46,028 nt of DNA. Origin: a virus. The translations under genes and the position numbers were made by a program. The notes below the pieces were generated by a model, which was not told the DNA's origin, made no database searches, and was given only the letters and a program-made list of their open reading frames with translations. The stretch is taken from positions 1 to 46,028 of the IMG/VR virus record IMGVR_UViG_3300027714_000030. One strand, given 5' to 3'. Shown one piece after another: positions 8,462 to 18,037 of the stretch; the stretch's first letter is position 1, and every line of letters starts with the position of its first letter.

Positions 8462-10411
8462 TTATCTGTTCTGGTTGTATCTTCTTAATTGAATTGATGG
8501 AATTGCGTTGTCTATGACAGTTGCCAATTGGTTGTCTCTAACAACATATTGTTGTAATATATTAAGTCTCTGTTCAGCTTCAATTGGTTTTCTAAACAAT
8601 CTAACATTTGTTAATCTTAGTTGACCTGGCATTAGCGACCACTGTTTAGATGTAGACCAACCATATGAAGATATGTCTTTGGTTTCATCTAATACATTTG
8701 TTATACTATTTTGTGTGGTATTTGCAGGTAATAAATTATTGTTTGGCATTAGTTTAAAAATAGTAGCAGTCAATTTATTATATTTATTGTTTACGTTTAC
8801 TACTGCGCCATACCATGAATCCGTTGTAATACTATCAGTATATGCAAATTGATGTGTATCTCCATTTAATTGAACTGTTAAATTATCCAATGTCGTAGAT
8901 AATTTTAAACCTTTGTTATTCAATGATCCATCTATTAGAGTTGCTGTTGGAATTTTAGCATTTAAATTAGGTTTAAACCACAAAGTAATTGCTAAATTTT
9001 CATCTGTTGCTAAAACAGATTTTTTCTTGTATAATAGTGCTTCTATTCCAATATCTTTAATACTACTTAGATCATATGCGTTTTTACTGATAATGGTCCA
9101 TTTGTTTCTAATTTCAGTATCTAATATAGTAAGACTTGTGTGAATTCTATCTCTAATTCCATCGCTGACTGGTGAGAATACTGTTTGATATTGTTCTGGT
9201 TTAGTAATCTGTGTAAATTCGTCTTGTATTTCTTCTCCGAATACCTCATCTAATCCAGTAACTAAATTTTCAACTTCCTGTTCAACTGTAGTATCTGTAT
9301 GAATACTGCTGGTTCTTTCTTCATATTTCTTAAGCATCAGTCTCCAATATGTATGTTCCATATTAAATTCATCTGCGAAAGTAACCGCGTTTACTTCATA
9401 CATTCTATTCATTAACGGAAAATAAAGATAATCTCTACTTTTAGGATTCTTGTGGGCACCAAATGCTAATTCAAACTGAGTTCGTGTCACGTGAATTTCG
9501 AAATCTTCAAATCCCATACCATATATGTCAAAATTAAAATCATTGGATGGCATCTCATTATCTGGAACCATTATTTTAAATTCTCCACTCTCTTTGACAT
9601 TATATAAAGAATACTCCATTAATATGACGTCTCGCGATCTTTGATCTGCTTCTACCCTAAAGTACTTGACTTTATGTCCAAACATTTCAGTAGACAAATC
9701 ACTTATTTGTTTATATACATTGATTGGTTTTTGTACACTATATGGATTAAACAAATTCTCGTCACAATCTACTACAATATTTGCACACCCAGACATTGCT
9801 GATGGATCTGTACATTCTTCACAATATTGTGGACATGATATTATTGCTCCGGCATCAGTTTCTAAATTAAATGTAAGACTTAGTAAAGATAGTTTATGTG
9901 CTGTTGATAATCGGTTAACTGTAAATCTAACTGTAATCCATAGAGGTTTAAGAGGATCAAAAGTTAATCCTAATAAATCTGATGGCCCAGTGAGACTAGT
10001 GAGTAATCTGTATTCTGACATTTGTCCACCATCACTATTTACAGGCTCCTGTGAGTATTTAAATTCATAATTAAATAAATTATCAGAATCTAGTGGCTTG
10101 TAAAATTTTAAATTAGTTCCAGTGAAAATTGGCGGTTGTGTTACTGTAAATGTAGATGCGTCTAATATGCTATTTATTTCAAATTCAGTATTACCTACTA
10201 TAATCTTATCACCTACTATTAAATTAAGATTTGTATTATTACCTACTATTGTAGCATTACCAGCATTTGTAGTTAAACTGCCTATCGTATTAGGTGTGCT
10301 TACGCCTGCCACTATTGTCCATGCGTTTATGCCTACGACATCTTCGTATGGTGCAACTAACTTGGCAATGAATGAATCACCTATTTGATCTGCTGTAAAA
10401 TTATTTACCAT
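8462..10411 (-). CDS. Large virion protein with C-terminal lectin-like domain (neck/connector candidate)
   Basis: 649 aa. The middle (FKIMVPDNEMPSNDF, then FEDFEIHVTRTQFELAFG and HTYWRLMLKKYEERT) resembles segments of neck proteins of marine T4-like phages, and the gene sits just before the terminase genes. The last 200 residues (AITLWFKPNL, SWYGAVVNVNN, LRLTNVRLFRKPIEAEQR) look like a LamG/concanavalin-type jelly roll, suggesting a surface-exposed or carbohydrate-binding domain. Residues 185-220 contain several cysteines (CPQYCEECTDPSAMSGC) that could form a metal site or disulfides. The specific T4 equivalent (gp13/gp14) is a guess. It has its own late-type promoter. Confidence 0.5.
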   Translation of the reverse strand: MVNNFTADQIGDSFIAKLVAPYEDVVGINAWTIVAGVSTPNTIGSLTTNAGNATIVGNNTNLNLIVGDKIIVGNTEFEINSILDASTFTVTQPPIFTGTNLKFYKPLDSDNLFNYEFKYSQEPVNSDGGQMSEYRLLTSLTGPSDLLGLTFDPLKPLWITVRFTVNRLSTAHKLSLLSLTFNLETDAGAIISCPQYCEECTDPSAMSGCANIVVDCDENLFNPYSVQKPINVYKQISDLSTEMFGHKVKYFRVEADQRSRDVILMEYSLYNVKESGEFKIMVPDNEMPSNDFNFDIYGMGFEDFEIHVTRTQFELAFGAHKNPKSRDYLYFPLMNRMYEVNAVTFADEFNMEHTYWRLMLKKYEERTSSIHTDTTVEQEVENLVTGLDEVFGEEIQDEFTQITKPEQYQTVFSPVSDGIRDRIHTSLTILDTEIRNKWTIISKNAYDLSSIKDIGIEALLYKKKSVLATDENLAITLWFKPNLNAKIPTATLIDGSLNNKGLKLSTTLDNLTVQLNGDTHQFAYTDSITTDSWYGAVVNVNNKYNKLTATIFKLMPNNNLLPANTTQNSITNVLDETKDISSYGWSTSKQWSLMPGQLRLTNVRLFRKPIEAEQRLNILQQYVVRDNQLATVIDNAIPSIQLRRYNQNR

Positions 10412-10441
10412 TAACTCGTTTGACCACTGGTCTTATTTTTA

Positions 10442-10451
10442 TTATATATCT
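10442..10451 (-). promoter_or_regulatory. Late-promoter-like element overlapping an upstream stop codon
   Basis: Exact AGATATATAA on the minus strand, 30 nt upstream of the 649-aa virion gene. The final TAA of the motif is the stop codon of the preceding 216-aa gene. Confidence 0.65.
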
Positions 10452-11092
10452 GAATTTCTATCAGTTATTAAAAGTATTTCAGGATTATCACCTTCATATT
10501 GCTCCAGTTTTTGAATAATAGAGTTTACTATACTAAATGTTTCTCCGCCTGAATCATCTGATACATACATATCCAGTACATTCATAAAATTTTTTAATTT
10601 AAATACTTTATAAACTTGATTTGATTTTAATAAACCACATCTGTCTAAGATATCGTTTACTATATTCAATTCTCTTGGACCAAATAAATCAAAAAGTCTT
10701 AAACTACCTCTAACTGTTTTAATATTATATTTGATTGTTTTTATCTGATCGATGTTAACAATTCTGCTATAATTTAAGTTTTTATTTTGAGTAACTTTTA
10801 TCCATGATAAATTAGGAGTGTTTGTAAGCATTTGCCAAATGAAATAAATCGAAGTGGCTTCTTTATGAATAGACATATCTCCAACTGATTGAAATCTATT
10901 AATGTCTTGTGAAAATCTTTTATTAATATAACTATTCATATTACTCACTGGCACTAAATAAGATTCTTCAGATATTTTCTTACATGCTGTATCCCGAACT
11001 ATGCATCCCCATAATTTAATGTCGATAGAATTATATTTATATAATGTAATATCTATTACTTCTGAGAAATCATCTCTATTTTCTATATACAT
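10442..11092 (-). CDS. Protein of unknown function (216 aa)
   Basis: I do not recognise this protein. It is a mixed-composition soluble protein with no membrane segment. It has a C-terminal part rich in Ile/Leu/Asn (IVNSIIQKLEQYEGDNPEILLITDR) that could adopt an alpha/beta fold. It overlaps the end of the 142-aa gene by 17 nt in another frame, so the two are probably translated together. It lies between replication genes (rnh, 44) and virion genes. Its stop codon is embedded in the next gene's late-type promoter. Confidence 0.7.
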   Translation of the reverse strand: MYIENRDDFSEVIDITLYKYNSIDIKLWGCIVRDTACKKISEESYLVPVSNMNSYINKRFSQDINRFQSVGDMSIHKEATSIYFIWQMLTNTPNLSWIKVTQNKNLNYSRIVNIDQIKTIKYNIKTVRGSLRLFDLFGPRELNIVNDILDRCGLLKSNQVYKVFKLKNFMNVLDMYVSDDSGGETFSIVNSIIQKLEQYEGDNPEILLITDRNSDI

Positions 11093-11504
11093 CTATTTGC
11101 GCTTCAATTTTTTGTAAATCATTAAAAAGATCCTTTTTTGCGAATTGCTTTAATTCATTGAATTCTCGCATACCTATTTCATTCTTCAGTAGGTACAATT
11201 CAATTGAAGCTTCGCTTGGATTATATTTATCTACTTGTTTTTTAGGAGCTTTTTTAGTCTTAGTGTAGAACCATCCGGGGACGCTCTTAAATCTTTGAGC
11301 TACCATAGACCATGATTCTACCACATTTCCACCACTTATGCCATTTAAGTTGAACATATTGGAGTTAGATGGATACTTAATAGCAAAGAAGCGATTAATC
11401 ATAAAGTGATGACGCTTCTTTGTATGTAATTTAAGATTTTTATATTGGTCAGGTTTCGTGAACATAATCTTCACGAAATCAAATAATTTAGTTTCGTCTA
11501 GCAT
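11076..11504 (-). CDS. Conserved-looking phage protein of unknown function (142 aa)
   Basis: Basic protein whose central part (HHFMINRFFAIKYPSN, then VVESWSMVAQRFKSVPGWFYTK) has a pattern I associate with uncharacterised proteins of other large tailed phages: 'inR.faikyP ... vv..W......f...P.W.ytK'. Its place after rnh and gp44 prompts the thought of a clamp-loader small subunit (gp62), but I see no T4 gp62 sequence signature, so no symbol is given. It overlaps the downstream 216-aa gene by 17 nt. Confidence 0.65.
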   Translation of the reverse strand: MLDETKLFDFVKIMFTKPDQYKNLKLHTKKRHHFMINRFFAIKYPSNSNMFNLNGISGGNVVESWSMVAQRFKSVPGWFYTKTKKAPKKQVDKYNPSEASIELYLLKNEIGMREFNELKQFAKKDLFNDLQKIEAQIDVYRK

Positions 11505-11533
11505 ATTATTTATATGTAAATTTGTAAGAAAGT

Positions 11534-11695
11534 TTACCCTATTATAGTGTTAAATGCATGTTGATGTGCATTTACTTTTGAAAAATCATGAAGCATTTCT
11601 ATTTTAGTAGCAAGTTCTATAACTTCTAGTTTTAACCCATGCGCATTTGCTTCTGCTAATATTTCTTCAATTTGAATATAATCTGTCAGTGTCAT
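11534..11695 (-). CDS. Small protein of unknown function (53 aa)
   Basis: ATG at 11693-11695 lies one base after the rnh stop codon (TAG-C-ATG), and the frame stays open for 53 codons to TAA at 11534-11536. The product (MTLTDYIQIEEILAEANAHG, then helices with EVIELATKIEMLHDF) is acidic and helical. Tight packing against rnh and clean coding character support it as a real small gene in the same operon. Function unknown. Confidence 0.6.
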   Translation of the reverse strand: MTLTDYIQIEEILAEANAHGLKLEVIELATKIEMLHDFSKVNAHQHAFNTIIG

Positions 11696-11696
11696 G

Positions 11697-12968
11697 CTAA
11701 AATAACTTTTTAGTTGGTTCTAGTTTTTCTGTTTTAGTGATTTTGGTTTTTGTACCTACCAATTTCATAGGTGATTTTTTAGTTGGAGTTTCTTTTGGAA
11801 TATCCATACCTGCAAATGCATCTTCACCAAAACCTACTTTATCATCTAACCAATTTGTACCTTCTAAGATTCTTTCCATATCGGTGAAAGTTTCTATGTT
11901 TTCTAGTGCCCCTTCCCAATCTCTGTCTATAGCATTATAAATAGCTTTCTGAATAGAATCAGGAATAGTTTTAATATGTAACAACATGAGGGCGATATTG
12001 TTTGACAGTGCAGCTTTAACGAGTACTGGTGTAGTATGACCTACTACTCTATAGATGATATCTGTTAATGCATTTCTGTGATCTGCGTTAAACAAGTATT
12101 CTATTGTGAAATTATCTAGTTCTTTGATAAACTGATCATATATAATGTCAGCCATTTTTTCTGTAATAGAATAAGTTCTAAGCTTACCGCCTTTCATTTC
12201 TTTTTGCCATGTAACAACCGATGGTATATTATCTGACTTATCACCTATAAGAATTTTATTAAAGATAAATCTATCACAGTCAACTTCGGTGATGTTTATT
12301 TTAAGTGATTGTATCCAAGACATTATATTAGATTGGTACGTGTCGCGAGTCATGTGTTCACCTCCCATATTAAATAGAAGATCATCATTGTTCATTTCGC
12401 TTGCAATAGATGTATTCATGTCTGCTTCAAATCCTTCATATGCATACAAAGATTTTTTACTATTATAATACCATAATGTATGTGCATCATTTGTTTTAGA
12501 ATAGTTAACTAGTTGTATAAGATCTCTATCACCTGACCAAACAATACAAGATTTACCCCTGTTGTTTAATGCAGTTGACCATCCAAAAATAACATCATCT
12601 GCTTCTGCGCCTTGAATTTGATGCACAGTAATGCCCTTATCTGCTAAAATCTTTTGGAATTCTTCATATACAGAATAAACTGCCGTCCAGTTTACACTGC
12701 TACTTTGTTTTCTTGTTCCTTTGTAATCTGCTTCAGGATATAAATCTTTTCTCCAAGATTTTGAATCTACTGTTAATATTACATCGTCTACGAACATTTT
12801 CAACTTTCGCATCTCTGATGCAAAGTCAATGGATAATTTTCTCATGAACTGAGACTTTTGTTTATCGTCACCTAACAGTTGACCTGTTTTTGGTTTTGGT
12901 AAAACAAAAAGTCTACTAAATAAGAAGTAATTTCCGTCAATTAATAATGTGTGTTTTCCCACTTTCAT
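11697..12968 (-). CDS. rnh: RNase H / 5'-3' flap exonuclease (T4 rnh family)
   Basis: 423 aa (T4 RNase H: 305 aa). The enzyme removes RNA primers and flaps on the lagging strand. It has the FEN/PIN metal-site residues: LLIDGNYFLF (D11), YKGTRK (82-87), EADDVIFGW (about 122-130), SGDRDLIQL (about 145-153) and a later GDKSDNIPS near residue 240. Much of the extra length is insertions plus a Lys/Thr-rich tail. The last residues, EPTKKLF, could be a clamp-binding peptide. It lies downstream of gp44 with a 73-nt gap that holds no late-type element. Confidence 0.88.
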   Translation of the reverse strand: MKVGKHTLLIDGNYFLFSRLFVLPKPKTGQLLGDDKQKSQFMRKLSIDFASEMRKLKMFVDDVILTVDSKSWRKDLYPEADYKGTRKQSSSVNWTAVYSVYEEFQKILADKGITVHQIQGAEADDVIFGWSTALNNRGKSCIVWSGDRDLIQLVNYSKTNDAHTLWYYNSKKSLYAYEGFEADMNTSIASEMNNDDLLFNMGGEHMTRDTYQSNIMSWIQSLKINITEVDCDRFIFNKILIGDKSDNIPSVVTWQKEMKGGKLRTYSITEKMADIIYDQFIKELDNFTIEYLFNADHRNALTDIIYRVVGHTTPVLVKAALSNNIALMLLHIKTIPDSIQKAIYNAIDRDWEGALENIETFTDMERILEGTNWLDDKVGFGEDAFAGMDIPKETPTKKSPMKLVGTKTKITKTEKLEPTKKLF

Positions 12969-13041
12969 GTTTATGTTTCTTTAAGTTAGTCTATCTAATA
13001 TACTAAAAAATAATGAGACTAAAAAATTATTTACTACTTTT

Positions 13042-14001
13042 TTACGAATTAATTATACTTTGTATCTCATATACGCAACTCAACATAGTAATTACGGGAT
13101 CAATAACATGAACACGCTGTGCCTGATGTTTAGCGACAGTTATAATAACTTGTGGTATATGTTTTATATATTGTCCTTTCTCTTGTTGGATATATTCAAT
13201 AAATTCTGCACCCAGCGTTTGTAATACATCATCTACTCTATTGGCATAATTACCAACTAGTGTTTGATAGTTCTTAGCAGGATCTGTCTCATTAAATACC
13301 AATTCAAATACATCTTTATAAACTGAATTGAATTTTTTAACATCAGATGCTGTGATATTAGTAGTTCCTTGTGTTTTATATCCTTGTAGTTTATTAAGTG
13401 TTGTTCTTAAATCTGGAAAGTTTCTTTTAACAAATTCAACCAATGCTGGTTTTTCAATTGTCATTTCTTCTTTACCACAGATTTCATAAACTCTTTTAAT
13501 GTATTTCTTTGTTAGTTCAGTTTCTTCTGTTTTGTCAAAATCAAAATCAATAACTTCGAATCTTGAAAGGATTGGATCTGGTAATTTATTAATGTAATTA
13601 CAAGTTGCAATAAATCTTGAATTAGATGCAAATGTTTCCATGGTTGCACGCAATGCTTTAAAGAATTGATCTGATACACCATCTACCTCATCAAGAATAA
13701 CTACTTTGAACATTCCAGGTGCATCCATAATAGAGACTGTTGAACAAAAGTCTGTAATCCTAGTTCTAATTACATCTACTGAAGTATCAGTCGATGCATT
13801 AATATAAAGATATGGTAATTTAAATTGCTGTACAATCGCTTTGGCACATGATGTTTTTCCAGTTCCTGGTGAACCAGCAAATAACATGTTTTGTACTAGC
13901 CCATCTTTAAACTTACTCATTACTCTTTCGGGTAAGATAAGTTCATCTAGATTAGAAGGTCTGTATTTTTCTGTAAAAAGTTGATTTATTGAATTCATCA
14001 T
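13042..14001 (-). CDS. 44: Sliding-clamp loader large subunit (gp44)
   Basis: 319 aa, the same length as T4 gp44 (319). This AAA+ ATPase opens and loads the gp45 clamp. Walker A is FAGSPGTGKTS (about 41-51), Walker B is VVILDEVDG (100-108), and a sensor/arginine-finger region contains DPILSRFEVIDF. It starts with two Met codons (14001 and 13998). The upstream 60 nt separates it divergently from the only plus-strand gene. The leader contains AGTATAATAGG, unlike the late-type element in front of the virion genes, so it is probably early/middle. Confidence 0.93.
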   Translation of the reverse strand: MMNSINQLFTEKYRPSNLDELILPERVMSKFKDGLVQNMLFAGSPGTGKTSCAKAIVQQFKLPYLYINASTDTSVDVIRTRITDFCSTVSIMDAPGMFKVVILDEVDGVSDQFFKALRATMETFASNSRFIATCNYINKLPDPILSRFEVIDFDFDKTEETELTKKYIKRVYEICGKEEMTIEKPALVEFVKRNFPDLRTTLNKLQGYKTQGTTNITASDVKKFNSVYKDVFELVFNETDPAKNYQTLVGNYANRVDDVLQTLGAEFIEYIQQEKGQYIKHIPQVIITVAKHQAQRVHVIDPVITMLSCVYEIQSIINS

Positions 14002-14046
14002 ATATTATGTTTACCTATTATACTTCAAGTACGTCAAATGTTTCAA

Positions 14047-14056
14047 TGATAAATAT
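14047..14056 (+). promoter_or_regulatory. Variant late-promoter-like element for the plus-strand gene
   Basis: The plus strand reads TGATAAATAT, similar to the variant at 2327-2336 and to T4 TATAAATA. It lies 5 nt before the ATG at 14062, so any transcript from it would be leaderless or nearly so. Confidence 0.3.
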
Positions 14057-14061
14057 ATTAT

Positions 14062-14571
14062 ATGGCAAAATCAAGTTCACGTATTAAGATCTCCCGCACT
14101 GCTGGGCCAAATCCACGAAATAGGTACGGTATTATACTTGCGCCTTTATCAAAGTTTCTCAGAAAGTTCCTGGTAGAACATAGACATATTAAAAGATGGT
14201 CGGATGATGATCAATTCGCATATTGTGTACTTAGGATGCAAATAGCTCCATTACAACATGTGACATTGACAAAAAAATACTGGGATCATGTAAATGATAA
14301 ATTAGTAGATTTAGTTACACTTGAAAATAATTATAATCAAGTAGATTGGATTTGTGCAATTAGCCTCAAACCAATTAAAGCTAAATTTATGAATTTTGAT
14401 TTGGAAAACTTTTTACATCCAGAATATTATGATGTATTAAAGGCACCGATGGTCGATAGTCGTATATTAAAATCTTCAATTGAGTTTCGTAAGAAATGTA
14501 AAAAACTCCTGCTCGCAGAACGAGAGGAGTTTCTTAAACTTGCTAAAAAGAACGCTAAGCGCTCTCTTTAA
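14062..14571 (+). CDS. Basic protein of unknown function, the only plus-strand gene
   Basis: 169 aa, strongly basic at both ends (MAKSSSRIKISRTAGPNPRN; C-terminal EFLKLAKKNAKRSL). I do not recognise the family. No signal peptide or membrane segment is visible. The central part has regular helices around WSDDDQFAYCVLRMQI and KKYWDHVNDKL. It is transcribed divergently from gp44 and convergently with the 607-aa head gene, whose stop lies only 2 nt away. Its last codons contain the stem of a terminator for the opposite strand. The charge would suit nucleic-acid binding, but nothing more specific can be said. Confidence 0.75.
   Translation: MAKSSSRIKISRTAGPNPRNRYGIILAPLSKFLRKFLVEHRHIKRWSDDDQFAYCVLRMQIAPLQHVTLTKKYWDHVNDKLVDLVTLENNYNQVDWICAISLKPIKAKFMNFDLENFLHPEYYDVLKAPMVDSRILKSSIEFRKKCKKLLLAEREEFLKLAKKNAKRSL
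14503..14532 (-). terminator. Minus-strand terminator inside the 3' end of the plus-strand gene
   Basis: AAACTCCT (14503-14510) pairs with AGGAGTTT (14525-14532), and CTCG with CGAG inside, with one bulged base. On the minus strand the hairpin is followed by TTTTTT. It therefore ends transcripts of the 607-aa head gene (stop at 14574) about 40 nt after that stop, within coding sequence of the convergent gene. Confidence 0.7.
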
Positions 14572-14573
14572 TA

Positions 14574-16397
<1,824 letters not shown>

Positions 16398-16430
16398 AAT
16401 TTTTTTTTATATTTTAAAGTTAATTATAGA

Positions 16431-16440
16431 TTATATATCC
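16431..16440 (-). promoter_or_regulatory. Late-promoter-like element for the Ser-Gly head protein
   Basis: The minus strand reads GGATATATAA, one mismatch from consensus, 33 nt upstream of ATG. It lies just after the gp23 terminator. Confidence 0.6.
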
Positions 16441-16470
16441 TCTTTATTTTGTGAAAGTTTAAAACAAAAA

Positions 16471-16494
16471 AAAGGCTGTCCGAAGACAGCCTTT
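16471..16494 (-). terminator. Strong intrinsic terminator after the major capsid gene
   Basis: AAAGGCTGTC (16471-16480) pairs perfectly with GACAGCCTTT (16485-16494). On the minus strand the loop is TTCG closed by C-G, the very stable UUCG tetraloop, followed by eight T. It lies about 25 nt beyond the gp23 stop. Confidence 0.9.
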
Positions 16495-16518
16495 AATTAT
16501 GATAATTCTAGTTTAAGA

Positions 16519-17922
16519 TTACAATTGTAAACCATCAACATTGAATTTTTGATATTGAGTTCCTGGGTGGAATCCAGCTTCAACTAGAGCGTATCTAGAT
16601 TTAACTGCTACCTTAGGAGCCATAGTTCCTTCAGCGATAGCTTGAACTGATTCAGCCATTAAGTAAGGCATGAATACTAATCCAGCACCGTTTCCGTCAC
16701 CTTTTCTACCAACTAATACTTGGTGTTTGTTAGCAACACCTTCAAATGCCATGTTAGGATCAGTGTAAACATTGATTCCAGCTACAGAACCTACAGGGTA
16801 GATTGCTCCAGCAACTTGGTTGAATGTGTTAGCCATTGGGTTTGGTACGAAACCAGCAACACCTTGTAAAGCTGAAGCTAATTTAGCATCAACTACAGCG
16901 AAGTTACCAGCACCTCTTCTTCCTCTGTTTGCGATTAAATTCGCAGCAGCAAGAACGTGAGTTAAGATTCTTCTGTTAACATCACCGTAAGTGTTTCCAC
17001 CTTGGTTGTAGTTTAAAACAACTTCACCAATTCCTTCTTCAGCAATATCTCTCATCTTAGTTAAGATGTGATTGTTGATAGACTGAGTTAATTCGTTAGT
17101 TAAAACTGCTTCTACTTGAGCAACAGCATCAACACCGAATTGTTTAAGATCTTGTATTTGTTCTCTTGTAACTGCAGCAGCAACTTGGAAAGTTTCAGCA
17201 GCAACACTTTTAGAGAATAAAGAAAGACCCATTACTTTATCAGCAGTTCTTTCACCATCTTCTCTTGACATTGGCTTACCTAAAGCACCAGCTCCAGAGA
17301 ATTCAGCGATGTGATCTTCTAATGCAGCAACTAAAGCTACTTCAGTATAACCTGCAGCTTCTAAGTCTAATTTTACGTTAGCAGCTACTAATGTACCTAC
17401 CTTAAAGATTGGGTATCCATCGATTCTAGAATCGTTGATATATTCGTGCGCACCGTTTTCTGGAGTTGAAGCGATATCAGCAGATGTACCTTTTGCTTTA
17501 ATGTAAGTTGGAGCAGTTGCACCTAATGCAACAGTACCACCTTCATAAGTAAAGTCTAAGTAAGACAATAATCCCATTGGTCCAGCCATTGGTACTACTG
17601 GTACTAAGTCTAAACCGATAGTTTGAGCAGCAACTTGCATTGCCAAAGGTAATAAGGTTGGAGATTTGTCTCCAGATCCTACTTCTCCAGCTGAACCTCC
17701 GTTAGAGATTGCGCCAGGGTAAGATACTGCACCCATACCTGTTAAGTTCATTGGGCCAGGGTTGTTAGATAAAGACATGATGTTCGCGTCTTCATATAGT
17801 TTGTGGTTGTGACAGTAAGTCGACATCCACGCTAATTTGCTAGATTCGTTGATACCTGTAGCTTCCGAGATAATCGGTGCCCATGTATTCTTGATCTCAG
17901 CTTCGTTTAATAAATTTGCCAT
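16519..17922 (-). CDS. 23: Major capsid protein (gp23)
   Basis: 467 aa (T4 gp23: 521 aa). Forms the head shell after cleavage by the prohead protease. Family-like features include the Gly/Ala-rich region after an N-terminal propeptide of about 60 residues (GPMNLTGMGAVSYPGAISNG), LVPVVPMAGPMGLLSYLDF, and the C-terminal KSRYALVEAGFHPGTQYQKF. Candidate maturation sites with (I/L)xE are PIISE-A (about residue 20) and GINE-S (about 26). It directly follows the protease-scaffold gene, as in T4 21-22-23. A late-type promoter lies 100 nt upstream and a UUCG terminator follows, fitting very high late expression. Confidence 0.93.
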   Translation of the reverse strand: MANLLNEAEIKNTWAPIISEATGINESSKLAWMSTYCHNHKLYEDANIMSLSNNPGPMNLTGMGAVSYPGAISNGGSAGEVGSGDKSPTLLPLAMQVAAQTIGLDLVPVVPMAGPMGLLSYLDFTYEGGTVALGATAPTYIKAKGTSADIASTPENGAHEYINDSRIDGYPIFKVGTLVAANVKLDLEAAGYTEVALVAALEDHIAEFSGAGALGKPMSREDGERTADKVMGLSLFSKSVAAETFQVAAAVTREQIQDLKQFGVDAVAQVEAVLTNELTQSINNHILTKMRDIAEEGIGEVVLNYNQGGNTYGDVNRRILTHVLAAANLIANRGRRGAGNFAVVDAKLASALQGVAGFVPNPMANTFNQVAGAIYPVGSVAGINVYTDPNMAFEGVANKHQVLVGRKGDGNGAGLVFMPYLMAESVQAIAEGTMAPKVAVKSRYALVEAGFHPGTQYQKFNVDGLQL

Positions 17923-18022
17923 TTTTTAATGATCGTTTTTTTTGTTTGTTTATATTTGTTTAGTTAAAAACTCGACATTTAATGGGTTTTCTGCTTCTGT
18001 CACCCTCTTATCGTCGATTAAA

Positions 18023-18032
18023 TTATATATCT
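18023..18032 (-). promoter_or_regulatory. Late-promoter-like element for the major capsid gene
   Basis: Exact AGATATATAA on the minus strand, just after the stop of the protease-scaffold gene and 100 nt upstream of the gp23 ATG, which gives an unusually long leader for this window. Confidence 0.65.
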
Positions 18033-18037
18033 GTCTA

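Noticed and set aside
11076-11504. Clamp loader small subunit gp62
   Set aside because: It is near gp44, but nothing in the sequence resembles T4 gp62.
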